Positions 46,386-56,789 of a stretch of DNA of 64,000 bases are shown piece after piece; positions within the stretch are counted from its first letter, which is position 1, and each line of letters opens with the position of its first letter. The stretch is from the NCBI GenBank assembly GCA_965153355.1, contig OZ231127.1, positions 101,060,001 through 101,124,000 of the forward strand, in the 5' to 3' direction. Below the pieces are notes generated by a model, which was not told where the DNA came from, made no database searches, and saw only the letters and a program-made list of their open reading frames with translations. The position numbers and the translations under genes were made by a program. The stretch is from Flaccisagitta enflata (taxonomy: Eukaryota > Chaetognatha > Sagittoidea > Aphragmophora).

Positions 46386-46924
46386 CAACGGGTTATTTTT
46401 TTCTGAGGCTCAATTTTGTTACTTGAATGACGATATGAGTCTCAAACTGTTGCTTAATTGTTATTTTTACAATGCAACTATTACAGGATTTGTCCGTCCG
46501 TCGGTCCGTCCGCAATGATAGTCGAAAAATGGTAAAACGTGCATTTCCGCCCCTGCCCACCTGTCCGCAACTGGTTGCCGTGTATCCAGCCTTGTTCCAT
46601 GTATCTACTACAATAAGAATTGGTTGCAAGGTTTATACTTTCATTCATTTCGCTACTTTTCTGAGGATTTAAAGTTAACTAGGATTGAAATGAAAGCGAA
46701 AGGAATACTTCTATTCAAAATCAGAAACCAAATGTGATTTCAACTAAGAACATAGAAATATTAAAAATCGCTGGATGCGTCTCTGATCTCTTACAGCAAT
46801 CTAAAAGAAATATTATTGATAGGACTTAAGGCTGAAAGTTGTTATATTTTTCATTTTCTGAGGCTGACGATGTTGCTAGTAATGTTCTTATTTTTCTAAC
46901 AATTTGAGCCTCAACGTCGTTATA
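46386..46924. mobile_element. Reverse family B copy plus unassigned sequence
   Basis: 46480-46596 is B in reverse (TTTGTCCGTCCGTCGGTCCG, CATTTCCGCCCCTGCCCACC, GTATCCAGCCTTGTT). 46600-46924 shows nothing recognisable. Confidence 0.55.
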
Positions 46925-47052
46925 AACAAGGCCAAGTAGGCCAATAGGTGCGATGTGTGGATTGTCGAACAAATGCGTTACCGACCGACCAACTGACCGA
47001 CTGACCAACCAACCGACAGCCAGTTATAGAGGTGCTTTGTCGCACTTAAAAA
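46925..47052 (+). mobile_element. Family B element, GGTGC hairpin subfamily
   Basis: AACAAGGCCAAGTAGGCCAA, GTGTGGATTGTCGAAC, GACCGACCAACTGACCGAC tract, AGGTGCTTTGTCGCAC and TTAAAAA. Confidence 0.8.
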
Positions 47053-47188
47053 GGTTGTTACTCAATCAAATGCGCGTACATCAACGCGTAACTTTGAGAT
47101 TCACGACTACGTGTCTCGACGGAACCCAATTTTTTTGGTGAGACCACAGAATCGCTAAGCAACTCTTTTGTCGCATGAACGCGACTCT

Positions 47189-47626
47189 ACCAGTAAAGGC
47201 AGCTCTCGCCAACCGGAAAAAAATCGTAAAGTTGTTTTTGTTTTTGTTTTTTTTTCATTCTTTCTCACTCCTCATTCACGCGCCTCTGTGTGTGCATGTG
47301 TGTGCGAATGTGTGTCTGTGTGTCTGTCTCTCACCCTCTCTCTCTCTGTCTCTCTCTGTCTCTCGTCTCTCTCTGTCTCTCGTCTCTTCTCTTTCTCCCT
47401 CCCTCCTCTCTCCCTCCTCTCTCCCTCCTTCTCTTTCCCTCTTCCTCCCTCTCTCCCGGCTCTCTCCCTCTCTCTCTCTCTCCCTCTCTCCCCCTCTATC
47501 CCTCCATTGCTTCCTCCCTCTATCCCTCCCTCTTTCTCTCCCTCCCTCTCTCTATCTCTCTTACCCCCCCATTTCCTTCCCTGTCTCCCTCCCCCTCTCT
47601 CCCCCTTCCTCTCTCCCTCCCCCCCA
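47189..47626 (+). mobile_element. Element G, copy 3, 3' truncated, in a B remnant
   Basis: ACCAGTAAAGGCAGCTCTCG and CCGGAAAAAAATCG, then a polypyrimidine CTCC/CTCT tract to 47626. The left flank GTCGCATGAACGCGACTCTAC is a reverse B hairpin end. Confidence 0.7.
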
Positions 47627-47742
47627 GGGTGGAAAAAAGTTCAAGTTGAATGACCATTGCCCCCACCTGGTTTATTAGGCCCTACTAGATGTGGGGAAGT
47701 GTTTTCTAGCCAAAATCAAATCATCCTAGAGGCGCTTTTTTT

Positions 47743-48416
47743 GGGCAGCGGCCCCGAAGGGGACGAAGTCCTGTAGAACACAGGGGGACTTTCGTTCGTC
47801 CGTCCGTTCGTTCGTTAGTCCCCCCCTTCATCAGACCATTCAGGCCTCAAATTCAGCCTGTCAGGCCTCAAATCCAGCCTCTCAGGCCTCAGATCTGGCC
47901 TCTCAGGCCTCAAATCTGGCTTTTCAGGCCTCAAATCTGGCCTCTCTGGCTTCAAATCTGGCCTCTCAGACCTCAAATCTGGCCTCTCAAGCCTCAAATC
48001 TGGCTTCTCAGGCCTCAAATCTGGCTTCTCAGGCCTCAAATCTGGCTTCTCAGGCCTCAAACCTGGCCTCCCATGCCTCAGATTAAGCCTCTCAGGCCTC
48101 AAATCAGTCCTCTGGCCTTACAAGCCATAATCCAGCTCTCTCAAGCCATAAGTCAGCCCTATCAAGCTTCCAATTGGCATTCTCAGGCCATATATCAGCC
48201 TTCTTAGACCTCAGTTTAGGCTCTTGAATGCCTTCAGTCAGCCCTCTATAGCATCTCATCCACTTCCTCAGGTAGGACAAACGAAAGTCCCCCTGTGTTC
48301 TACAGGACTTCGTCCCCTTCGGGGCCGCTGCCCTGCTTCCCCTCACTCCAATTCACAATCACTTAAAGCAGGGCAACGGGTATCGCTGACCACATATTGC
48401 CCTTGGGCGACCTGTT
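47743..48416 (+). mobile_element. Complete family A element (reference copy)
   Basis: GCTTTTTTT|GGGCAGCGG to GGGCGACCTG|TTAAAAAA. 5' repeat with GACGAAGTCCTGTAGAACAC, GTCC/GTTC tract, C-run, 21-bp array TCTCAGGCCTCAAATCTGGC (47840-48110), a diverged array to 48265, 3' repeat CCCTGTGTTCTACAGGACTT, and a tail hairpin GCCCTGCTT...AAAGCAGGGC before CGGGTATCGCTGACCAC. The minus-strand frame reading LRPEKPD repeats is an artefact of the 21-bp period. Confidence 0.9.
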
Positions 48417-48613
48417 AAAAAATGAAAAATTCAAGATTTTTAGCTTGATTTTGCATACAAAATTTTGCAGGTTGGTCTGACTTATTTTTTGACAGCATAT
48501 TGTTAATCCTGGCAAAATTCCCTTTTGTTTGATAGGTTGCACTATAGAGTTTTAAAAAGAAATACAATTTTCATATTTAAGGCCACCGCTATGATTTTTG
48601 TAACAGTAGTATA

Positions 48614-48752
48614 AACAAGGCCGGATACACGGCAGGACAGTCGCGGACGGTTGGGCTGGAGCGGATATGCAAAAAAACACTCGAGATTTAGAAATGTGAC
48701 CGACAGACCGACCGACACGGCACGATGTAGAGTCGCGTGTCCACGACTAAAA
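48614..48752 (+). mobile_element. Family B element at the apex of a family M foldback
   Basis: AACAAGGCCGGATACACGGC, CAGTCGCGGACGGTTGGGC, GACCGACAGACCGACCGAC and GTCGCGTGTCCACGAC plus TAAAAA. Sister M copies (27870, 50325) are uninterrupted at the apex. Confidence 0.88.
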
Positions 48753-49070
48753 ATGAAACTTTTATTTCTTTTCAAAACCCTACAGTGCGACTTATCAAAT
48801 TAAAGGGAATTTCATCAGGAATAATAATATGCTATGAAAAATTAAGTTGAAACAACCTGCAAATTTTTCTATCAAAAATTTTGCAAAAAATCTAAAATTT
48901 TCCACTTTTTTCAGAAAGCGCCCCAAGGATGATTTGAATTTAGCTAGAAAATACTTCCCCACATTAAGTAGAGCCCAAAAAACCAGGTGGGGGCAATGGT
49001 CGCTCAACTTGGACTTTTTTCCACCCTGGGGGCACTAGTGCCTCCCTCCTCCTCCCCCTCTCCCTTTTTT

Positions 49071-49255
49071 GGCAGTGGCACTGCATGGGACGAAGTCCTG
49101 TAGAACACAGGGGGACTTTTGTTCGTCCATCTGTTCATCCATTGGTTTGTCCATCCCCCCAGGCCTTCTCAGGCCTTAAATCTACCCTCTCAGGCCATGA
49201 ATCTGCCCTCTCAGGCCTGAAATCTGCCTTCTGAGGCCTGAAACCTGTCCTCTCC
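49071..49255 (+). mobile_element. Family A element, 3' truncated
   Basis: TTTTTT|GGCAGTGGCAC, GACGAAGTCCTGTAGAACAC, GTCC tract, C-run, then four AGGCCTGAAATCTGCC units. Confidence 0.75.
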
Positions 49256-49261
49256 GTTTTT

Positions 49262-49390
49262 CGATTTTTTCCCAATGACCCGTTCTGGCTGTCTGTCGTT
49301 CAGTCGGTCTGTCTGTCAGTCCATAACCCTTAACTATTTTTTGTCATTTTACACCATTCTAAGTCATTCTAATTCATATCATGTCTTTGC
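49262..49390 (-). mobile_element. Family B fragment
   Basis: ATGACCCGTTCTGGCTGTC, GTCTGTCTGTCAG tract, CATAACCCTTAACTATTTTT and TCATTCTAAGTCATTC. Its right side is taken over by the A element at 49396. Confidence 0.55.
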
Positions 49391-49395
49391 TTTTT

Positions 49396-49953
49396 GGGCA
49401 GCGGCCCCGAAGGGGCCGATGACCTATGCTTTCACATATGCAGAAATTTCTCCTTCTCCTCCTTCTCCTCCGTACCCCCCCTTGAAGCCCAAATCCTAGC
49501 CTTGAGGCCCAAATCCTAACCTCAAGGCCTAAATACTTGCCTTGAGGCTCAAATCCCAGCCTCGAGGCTCAAATCCCAGCCTCGAGGCTCAAATCCCAGC
49601 CTTGAGGCTCAAATCCCAGCCTTGAGGCTCAAATCCCAGCCTCAAGGCTTGAATCCCAGCCTCCAGGCTCAAATCCCAGCCTCAAAGCTCAAATCCCAGC
49701 CTCAAACTCAAATCTCAGTACATTAAAGCTCAAATCCCAGCCTCGAAGTTCAAATCCCATCCTCCAGGCTCAAATCCCAGCCTCCATACCCTGTCCCAGC
49801 ATCCAGGCCCTAATCGCAGCCATGAGGTTCAAATCAAATCAGCATAGGTCATCGGCCCCTTCGGGGCCACTGCCCCACTTACCACCTCACACCCACATAC
49901 ACTCATATAGGGGCAACGGGTACCGCTGACCATCTAACGCTTTTGCGACTATT
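49396..49953 (+). mobile_element. Complete family A element (GGCCGATGACC subtype)
   Basis: CTTTTT|GGGCAGCGGCCCC, ATGACCTATGCTTTCACATA and TCTCCTTCTCC, then a 20-bp array (49485-49830). Inverted GCATAGGTCATCGGCCCC, tail CACATACACTCATATAGGGG, CGGGTACCGCTGACCA and CTTTTGCGACTATT. Confidence 0.85.
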
Positions 49954-50029
49954 AGAGTTATGGTCTTTTACTCATGTCAACCGCACGGGACTGTAATAAG
50001 TTGGCCATGTTTTTCTCACTGCCCTCTCA

Positions 50030-50628
50030 GCGAGAATCCAGGTGAAAATTCATAGTACAGTAGGTTTTTTTGTAGTTTGTCATAGTTTGAGGGTTACTTT
50101 TACTAAAACTAACAGTTATGAAATCTTGTCAAGAGCGCTTTTTGAGAAATATGAAAAAAAATTAATTTTACCTTTGTTTTAAATGAAGAATTTTTCAACT
50201 CATACAGAGCTCTTTTTTGATAGTAAATCTGGAATCCTGATATTATTTCCTTTCATTTGATAGGTCGCACTATATGTTTTTAAGAAGAAACAAAAATTTC
50301 CATTTTTAAGCCACCGTTATAATTTTGCAACGGTGGCTAAAAAATTGAAAACCACAATTTTTTGAGAAAGTATATGGTGCGACCTATCAAATGAAAGGAA
50401 ATGTTATCAGAATTACGAATTTGTTAACAAAAAAGAGATTTTGATTAGTTTAAAGAATCTTTATCAAAAATGAGGTTAAAATTTTTCTTTTTTTCAAATT
50501 TCTCAAAAAGCGCCCTTGACAAGATTTCGTGAGTCATAGTTTTAGTTTAATCAACCCTCAAACTAAGAGAAACTGCAAAAAAACCCACAGTACTATGACT
50601 TTTGACCTGGACTCACTTTATCCAAGTT
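50030..50628. repeat. Family M foldback, uninterrupted, about 600 bp
   Basis: Arms from GAATCCAGGTGAAAATTCAT / ATGACTTTTGACCTGGACTC to the apex GCCACCGTTATAATTTTGC / AACGGTGGC (50312-50340). CATTTGATAGGTCGCAC is in both arms. Confidence 0.9.
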
Positions 50629-51016
50629 TAATAAGATTCGGAGCGGTCTTCATTTTTAGTTGAGGACACGTGATAATTTCATCAAGTCTAATTGGATATT
50701 GATGATTAGATCAAGCGCCAGTAATTAAGTTGCCCTCAATCATTAATTGCGTGCATGCGACTACAATTCGCTTTGGTATCCGTCTGTCCATCCATCTATC
50801 GGTTCATTAATCCATCTATCAGATGGTCCGTTAAGTCGCAGTGCAGAACACTGCCAAATTTGACAAATCATTGTTTTATTATGGAATAAGCCGATATGCA
50901 GGGAAATATAATCAAAACTAAAGTCTTATGCATGTATCATTCTTGACTCAAATACAGTCACAGAGGCCGATTTGACGCTTCGCCATGGTTGACCAATTGA
51001 CAAAATGATCTTGTAG
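50629..51016. other. Family B fragment and unassigned sequence
   Basis: 50750-50835 carries a reverse B hairpin end TTGCGTGCATGCGAC and a GTCTGTCCATCCATC tract. The rest is unassigned. Confidence 0.5.
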
Positions 51017-51312
51017 CGTCAAAGGCTTCCCACGTCAGTAAAGATTCTTGCGCTTCGAAAAATCCCTGCGCAACAAATGAGTCCCAAGCTATGGTCAGTT
51101 CCCGCACCACAAACGAATGCCGCGCCACTGACCAATGCCGCGCAACAGACAATTCCCGCGCTACAGATAATTGCCGAGCCACAGACGAGTGCGGTGCCAC
51201 AGATGATACCCAACCGACGGATGATTCTCGTCTCACGGACAGTTGCGGCGGTGATGAAGATTCCCTCCGCTCTTCCTCCTCTTCCTCCTCCACTCTGTCG
51301 CACTGGGAGTAG
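51017..51312 (+). CDS. Candidate terminal exon with Cys/Asp hexapeptide repeats
   Basis: TGATCTTGTAG|CG acceptor, then an open frame to TAG at 51310-51312. It reads SKDSCASKNPCATNESQ and then hexapeptide units of the type DQCRAT, DNSRAT, DNCRAT, DECGAT, DDTQPT, DDSRLT, ending in an Asp/Ser-rich DEDSLRSSSSSSST. An 18-bp GC-rich coding minisatellite in AT-rich surroundings suggests real protein, but all frames are open here. No family is recognised. Confidence 0.35.
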
Positions 51313-51454
51313 AAAAAAAAATACTAATGACATGCAGAAAGAATGCTGGAATTTCCTTATTCAAATTGGACAACAAATCTTTTGCATGAAATAGAATACT
51401 TTCATGAATAGAAACATGTGTATGATATTAAATTCCCTGTTAGAAGATAATATA

Positions 51455-51513
51455 TATATATAATTTTTAGCACAATATATATATATATGGATATAAAAAT
51501 GTATATGTATATA

Positions 51514-51612
<99 letters not shown>

Positions 51613-51617
51613 CCTAA

Positions 51618-51668
<51 letters not shown>
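51455..51668 (+). repeat. (TA)n microsatellite
   Basis: Two TATATA runs separated by AGCCTAAAATAA, a phrase that recurs after the second run. Confidence 0.97.
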
Positions 51669-51669
<1 letters not shown>

Positions 51670-51739
51670 CCTAAAATCTCTGAAGCCAGATGAAAACTCG
51701 AACTAGAGGGTGTTTCTAGTGACGATCAAAAATGTGTTT

Positions 51740-52023
51740 CTTTCGATTGAACGAGTTTACAGTGTGAACAGATGAATTCAACCATCCCAAGAGAGAGCGA
51801 GCCCGTGAACAGACTAAGCAAAGCAAGTGTAGCGAAGCGCTGTGCTGCGGAGCGTGTGAGTGGAGTGAGCAGTGCGAGTGAACAAATGTAGCAAGCGACC
51901 GAGTGGCCCGTTGAAAACAACAGTGGGTTTTCTGCATTTTTGAGCAGTATTGGGGTGTATGAGCGTGTAAGTAGCAAAAATAAAATCATTCCCCAAACGC
52001 TTTTTGAGCAATCTTCGGAATAG
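51740..52023. repeat. Half of a family M foldback with a GAGCG-rich tract
   Basis: 51905-52023 (CAGTGGGTTTTCTGCATTTT, TTGGGGTGTATGAGCGTG, AAATCATTCCCCAAACGCTT) matches the left arm of the M copy at 27600-27700. The other arm is absent, and a B element starts at 52026. Confidence 0.65.
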
Positions 52024-52025
52024 AA

Positions 52026-52825
52026 AACAAGGCCGGATACACGGCTAGCGAAGTCGCGTGCGGGTGGGCAGGGGCCATATTTGAGGTAACTTCACCATTT
52101 AACCATGAGTGCAATAAAAATGGCCGATTTTTCAATAGCTTTGAGCACAGGTTTTGGTCAAAAGATTCTTGGGACCATCCTAAAATTCATGCGTTGTAGA
52201 AACATATCAAAATTATCTTTCATTTGAGTCCATGCAGCAAATTTTTTCTCAATTCTTTTCGAAAATATGACAGATTAAGGGCTAACAACTAAATTGCCAC
52301 CTCATGAAAAAAGGGCTGAATTTGTCACTCGGATTTTCTGAAATGTTTTAGATGAGTAAAAATGATAGAAGATCTTAATCGATTTTGATGAAATTTTAGG
52401 GGCTAGTTGACCTGTATTTGCCCCAATATCAATTCAATTTTTATCATTATCGGGCAACGTCTTCTGTGATTTTTTATGGAACTTTGTAAAGACACCATGG
52501 GCAGTTTCAAAATTAAGCTGTTTTGCTAATCTTACTCTCATTTGCATGTTCATTGAGTTAGTGGTCCCACGAAAGTTTCAAATGAAAGATCTTTTGAAGG
52601 GCTTTCAAGGTGTCATGAATTTTGCTATGTTCAGATGAATTTTTGATCCTTTACAGATCTTTCAAAAATCGGCCATTTTTATTGCACTTATGGTTAGGCA
52701 GGAGCAGTGAGGTCAAGGAAATAGAATCATAAAAAAAAAATAAAATGGGGACCGACCAACCGACCGACTGACCGACCAACCGACGGACAAAGCGGGTTGT
52801 AGAGTTGCGTGCATGCGACTAAAAA
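52026..52825 (+). mobile_element. Family B element split by a TA MITE
   Basis: AACAAGGCCGGATACACGGC and GTCGCGTGCGGGTGGGCAGG. It resumes GGCAGGAGCAGTGAGGTCA after the insertion, with a GACCGACCAACCGACC tract and the hairpin GTTGCGTGCATGCGAC before TAAAAA. Confidence 0.85.
52102..52694. mobile_element. TA-flanked MITE L, copy 1, 593 bp
   Basis: Ends ACCATGAGTGCAATAAAAAT / ATTTTTATTGCACTTATGGT with TA at 52100-52101 and 52695-52696. The arms carry TGGCCGATTTTT and its complement. The family terminus is shared with 57175-58261. Confidence 0.87.
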
Positions 52826-52869
52826 TTTGACCCATCTTTTATGCAGATTGTTGTGTTATATTGACTTAT

Positions 52870-53285
52870 TTTTAGTCGCGTGCATGCGACTCTACAACCT
52901 GCTCTGACCGTTGATTGGTGGGTCGGTCGGTCAGTCGGTATTTCTGTAGGTCAGTCACGCTTAGCTTTTCTTCATCGTTTTACGTAATTTTAAGTCCAGA
53001 TGAAATTTTGCTACATTTTTGGTTGTGGACACGCAAGGCTTTGTCCATCCGTCTGTCTGTCCTTCCCACTATTGGTCCTTTGGTTGCCGTGTGCATGAGT
53101 CAAAAAGTGGGAAAACCAGTGTTTTAGAAGCTTTTAGTCGCAGACACGCGACTCTACACCTTGCCATGTTGGTTGGTAGGTTGGTTGGTCGGTCAGTCCG
53201 TCACATTTTCGAATTCCGAGCGGCTTTTGCTTTACAGCTCCTGCCCAATCTTCCTTGACTGGATTGCCGTGTTTCCGGCCTTGTT
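52870..53285 (-). mobile_element. Three reverse family B copies in a row, the first two truncated
   Basis: 52870-52965 has the hairpin GTCGCGTGCATGCGAC. 53020-53112 begins TTGGTTGTGGACACGC. 53132-53285 is complete, from TTTTAGTCGCAGACACGCGAC to TTTCCGGCCTTGTT. Confidence 0.75.
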
Positions 53286-53690
53286 TTTTTTTCAAAATGG
53301 GACCATGCTGCTTGTCATAGGAGAATTCTCAGAACACTCGTTGCTTAGGTGAAGCTTATATTGTCTTAGTCTTAGCCAATTTTTTTTTTTTCATAATTAT
53401 TATTTTTTTGATTGAAAACAAGAAAAGTCTGTCACTCCTTAGGCCGAAAAGAGAAAAAAAAAATACTCTACTGGAATCCTTTTTGGATAACTCATTCAGA
53501 CAAGTATTTTGACTAGCCAAAGCAGGAAAAGAAATTAATCAAAAGTAAATAAAACAATTAAAAGAGTGAGGTTCATTATTTCAGATGCATAGCTTTATTC
53601 ATTTAGAAATAACATAAGGATGAAGAGTGGATGGTCAAGACTGAAAAAGCCACGTCAAAAAAAATGTACCTTTTTGTTAGTTCATAAAAA
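53286..53690. other. Unassigned AT-rich stretch
   Basis: Poly-T/poly-A runs, no recognised repeat or exon. Confidence 0.3.
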
Positions 53691-53833
53691 AACAAGGCCG
53701 GATACACGGCAACCCAGTCGCGGAAGGTTGGGCAGGAGCAGTAATGCAAAAACCGCTCAAGATTCAAAAATGTGACGGACTGACGTACTGACCGACATGG
53801 CAAGGTGTAGAGTCGCATGTCTCTGACTAAAAA
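53691..53833 (+). mobile_element. Family B element (clean short copy, 143 bp)
   Basis: AACAAGGCCGGATACACGGC, CAGTCGCGGAAGGTTGGGC, CGCTCAAGATTCAAAAATG, GACTGACCGACATGGCAAGG and GTCGCATGTCTCTGAC plus TAAAAA. Confidence 0.85.
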
Positions 53834-54043
53834 CAAAAAAATCTTCGACAGCTTTTTGTGTTTTCAAAATAATTTCATAGATTTTCGAATTTTCTTTCAT
53901 TCAAGACCAATCCCAGATCTGTAAATAGGTATTCATATATCCTTGCATTTATCCCTCTCGTTCAATTTCATACACACATAATTTAGCCTTAGGCTTATCC
54001 TACTTATTATGCATTTCAATGGGATTTTGGTTAGTTCGAATGA

Positions 54044-54390
54044 AACATGGCCGGATTCACGGCAATCTAGTCGCCGACGGTTAGGCAGAACAGTTATGGG
54101 AAAACCGCTCAAAATTCAAAAATATTACAGACCAACTGACCGACTGACACGGCAAGGTGGAGTCGCGTGTCGGTGACTAAAACTATAAACATTCATTTCT
54201 GTTCCAATGGCGTGCTTTTTTTAGTCGCGTGCATGCGACTTCACAATGCGCTTTGTCCGTCCGTCCATCGGTCCCCATTTTACTTAATAATTGTATTTCT
54301 TTGACCTCACTGCTCTTGCCTAAATGTTCTAGTGACCTCAATTATGGCCCCTGCCCACCGCACGCAACTTCAGTAGCCGTGTACCCGGCC
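54044..54390. mobile_element. Two family B copies facing each other
   Basis: 54044-54182 is forward (AACATGGCCGGATTCACGGC to GTCGCGTGTCGGTGACTAAA). 54218-54390 is reverse (TTTTTTTAGTCGCGTGCATG to GTGTACCCGGCC). The second copy is the empty-site reference for the A insertion at 20797. Confidence 0.82.
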
Positions 54391-54547
54391 TCATAGGGTT
54401 CGCAATTGATTCTACTACCTCTCGGAAAAGCTGTTGTTGAGCGTGCCAAGCGTAGGTAGACCTTTGTATAGATGTCGCCCCTTGGATACTACTTCGCTTC
54501 TGATGCCCGGGCACAAGACCACCAGTATTCTCACCGGGGCCCTTCTT

Positions 54548-54903
54548 ACCAATAAAGGCGGCTCTCGCCGACAGGAAAAAAGTCGTAAATGGGAGCTTTT
54601 CTGTTTTTGTATTTTTTGTGTGTGTTTGCTTTTCATGTCAGTCTTGTTGACTGCTTGTCTGCTTTTGTTATTTAATCTCTGTTTCACTGTGTCTTTTTTT
54701 TCTCTTGGTCTTTGAGTGTGTGTGTGTACGTGTGTGTGTGCGTGTGTGTGTATGTGTGTATGTGTATATAGGTGTGTGTGTGTGTATATGTGTGTGTGTT
54801 GTGTGTATGTGTGTGTCTCTCTCTCTGTCTCTCTCTGTCTCTCTCTGTCTCTCTCTGTCTCTCTCTGTCTCTGTATCTCTCTCTGTCTCTGTCTCACTCT
54901 CTG

Positions 54904-54944
<41 letters not shown>

Positions 54945-55090
54945 AGCAGATTAAGATATCAAGGTAGAGTCAATTTGCGTAACATCTTTACTCTTCCCTT
55001 ATGTTACATAAGGCCGCAAATTGGGATAAAAAAAATATTGATTTTTACAGAAATGCGAAAAATAAAAAAAAATTCAAAAATTCATCACAG
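54548..55090 (+). mobile_element. Element G, copy 4
   Basis: ACCAATAAAGGCGGCTCTCG and AGGAAAAAAGTCGTAAATG, then a (GT)n/(CT)n tract 54714-54945. GTCAATTTGCGTAACATC and AATGCGAAAAATAAAAAA follow. The right end is decayed. Confidence 0.75.
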
Positions 55091-55355
55091 CCAAACTCGG
55101 ACAACCTAGAGGTCGCCCGGGCGACATCCATTCATTTTAATGTTAAATAGCAAGTCACCCAAAACTCGAAGCAAGTTGGGTGACAATCTGTGTGACATTT
55201 TGGGTGACTTTAGAATCTTTTTGTGCGACACGATTTGTGCGACATTGCCTTTAAGAGAGCGATGCAGTGACATGTCACTTGAGCTCTCCAAATAATGCCC
55301 CATGACCTCAGCACTAACACTGATCGTTCATGATTCTTGGAATGGGAGGTTGGAC

Positions 55356-55357
<2 letters not shown>
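55091..55357. other. Short GTGACA-rich segment, unassigned
   Basis: Contains GGTCGCCCGGGCGACA and several TGTGCGACA(C/T) words. No family assigned. Confidence 0.3.

Positions 55358-55430
<73 letters not shown>
55358..55430 (+). repeat. (GA)n microsatellite
   Basis: Pure GA for about 70 bp. Confidence 0.97.
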
Positions 55431-55433
<3 letters not shown>

Positions 55434-55469
55434 TGTACATTAGTCAAAGTATTACAACACAGGTACTTT

Positions 55470-55700
55470 TTTAGACGCGTCCTCGCATCTCTATAAGAGG
55501 GTGTGTCCCTTGGTCTGTCCGTAACGCGAAAATTTCAAAACACGATTTTCAAGGTTTTCTCTTCATTTCTCTTCATGTCTCTTCATGTCTCTAATAATTC
55601 TTATGTCTCTTTTGTCTCTTTTGTCTTTTTTGTCTCTTTTGTCTCTTTTGTCTCTTTTGTCTCCTATATGTCTCTTATGTCTCCTATATTTCTCTTATAT
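55470..55700. repeat. B hairpin end followed by a (GTCTCTTTT)n minisatellite
   Basis: 55473-55492 GACGCGTCCTCGCATC is a reverse GATGCG-subfamily end with CTCTATAAGAGGGTGTGTCC. 55557-55695 is a TTGTCTCTTTTGTCTCTT array that recurs at 60395-60475. Confidence 0.7.
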
Positions 55701-56159
55701 AGGTATACCACCTAATTTTTCAAAATTGATGACAGTGCCTATTCATTGGCCTTTTTCACTTTAATGTGTCTCTGAAATGAGGTTTTGGCAGGTTTCAGAC
55801 ATTTTTGGCCCAAAAAAATCAAATTGACCCTAGTAGTGATACGATTTTTTTAGTGAAAAAATTAGCGAGATTTTTAGCTGCTGTGTTTTTGCAGTTGGTC
55901 CCTAAAAATGATATTAGAAATGGTAAAAATGCATGAAAACTGCTGGGAACCTATCACAGGCAGTGTATGTATGTATTATAAAAATAATTAGCTGATTCTA
56001 TTAACATTGTATGAGAGATGCTGGAGAGATGTAACATTGTATGAGAGATGCTGTATGTAAGGTGGAAAGAGTCACTTGAAAATGAAAATTAGGAAAAAAT
56101 CCTCCAAAAATGTTTCCCACTTGTTTGAAGCCGTTAAGGGTTAAGGAACAATCAAGCCT
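55701..56159. other. Unassigned sequence
   Basis: A 35-bp near-duplication GTATGAGAGATGCTG occurs at about 56008 and 56038. Otherwise nothing recognisable. Confidence 0.35.
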
Positions 56160-56600
56160 CCAATTGGTTACTCCAATAGCCCTACTCCATGAAAAAACCA
56201 GGTTAAATTCTCACTTGTTGACCTTGGGTATGCTGCAGCAGGTCGTCAAGTGCATCCTTGAAGGGCCTATTCACAAATCCATCATTGAAGCTTTATTGAT
56301 CATCAAAATCTCCCATTATTCACTCAGGTAGCCTCACTCTATACCAAATAAGGTAAAAATCACCCAGATCAACATCATGTATGCTGCAGCAGGTCGTCAA
56401 GTGCATCCCTGAAGGGCTTATCCTTAAAGCCACCATTGGAGCTCTTAGCTGTAAATGAATAATAGAATCTCTGTGAATCTATTCCAATATCGTCACTTTA
56501 TTGAAGCTAGGTAAAATTCTCAATTGCTTACATCAGGTATTTTGCAGCTGGTTGTCAAGTGCATTATTGAAGGGCCTATCTACAAATTGGTTAATATGAC
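56160..56600 (+). repeat. Three tandem copies of a roughly 152-bp repeat
   Basis: CTGCAGCAGGTCGTCAAGTG at about 56232 and 56384, and TTGCAGCTGGTTGTCAAGTG at about 56535, each followed by CATYCYTGAAGGGCYTATC. The period is not a multiple of three, so coding is unlikely. Confidence 0.8.
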
Positions 56601-56649
56601 GCTTTTACAAATGGACACACGGATGTATCTTTTTTAAAAGATGCAAAGA

Positions 56650-56789
56650 AAAGAAGGCTGGATACACGGCAAGACAGTCACGTACAGATGGGCAGAGGCT
56701 GTAATGGAAAAACTGCTTGCTATTCAAAAATATTTCGGACGGACATATGGGCTGACCAACAGACCAACATTGCAAGGTGTAGAGTGTAA
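56650..56789 (+). mobile_element. Family B element cut by an A element
   Basis: AAGGCTGGATACACGGCAAG, GTAATGGAAAAACTGC and ACATTGCAAGGTGTAGAGT, then an abrupt switch to AACAGGTCGCCCAAGGGC. Confidence 0.7.

Larger units (their letters stand above)
47627..49036. repeat. Family M foldback interrupted by an A and a B element
   Basis: Outer ends CAGGGTGGAAAAAAGTTC / GACTTTTTTCCACCCTG. The arms continue through TTCTAGCCAAAATCAAATCA and its complement, and the apex region has TTTGATAGGTTGCAC and GGCCACCGCTATG. The left arm is broken by A (47743-48416) and the apex by B (48614-48752). The opposite arm supplies both empty sites. Confidence 0.82.

Noticed and set aside
47815-48102. Minus-strand frame of LRPEKPD heptad repeats
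   Set aside because: An artefact of the 21-bp minisatellite period in a family A element.
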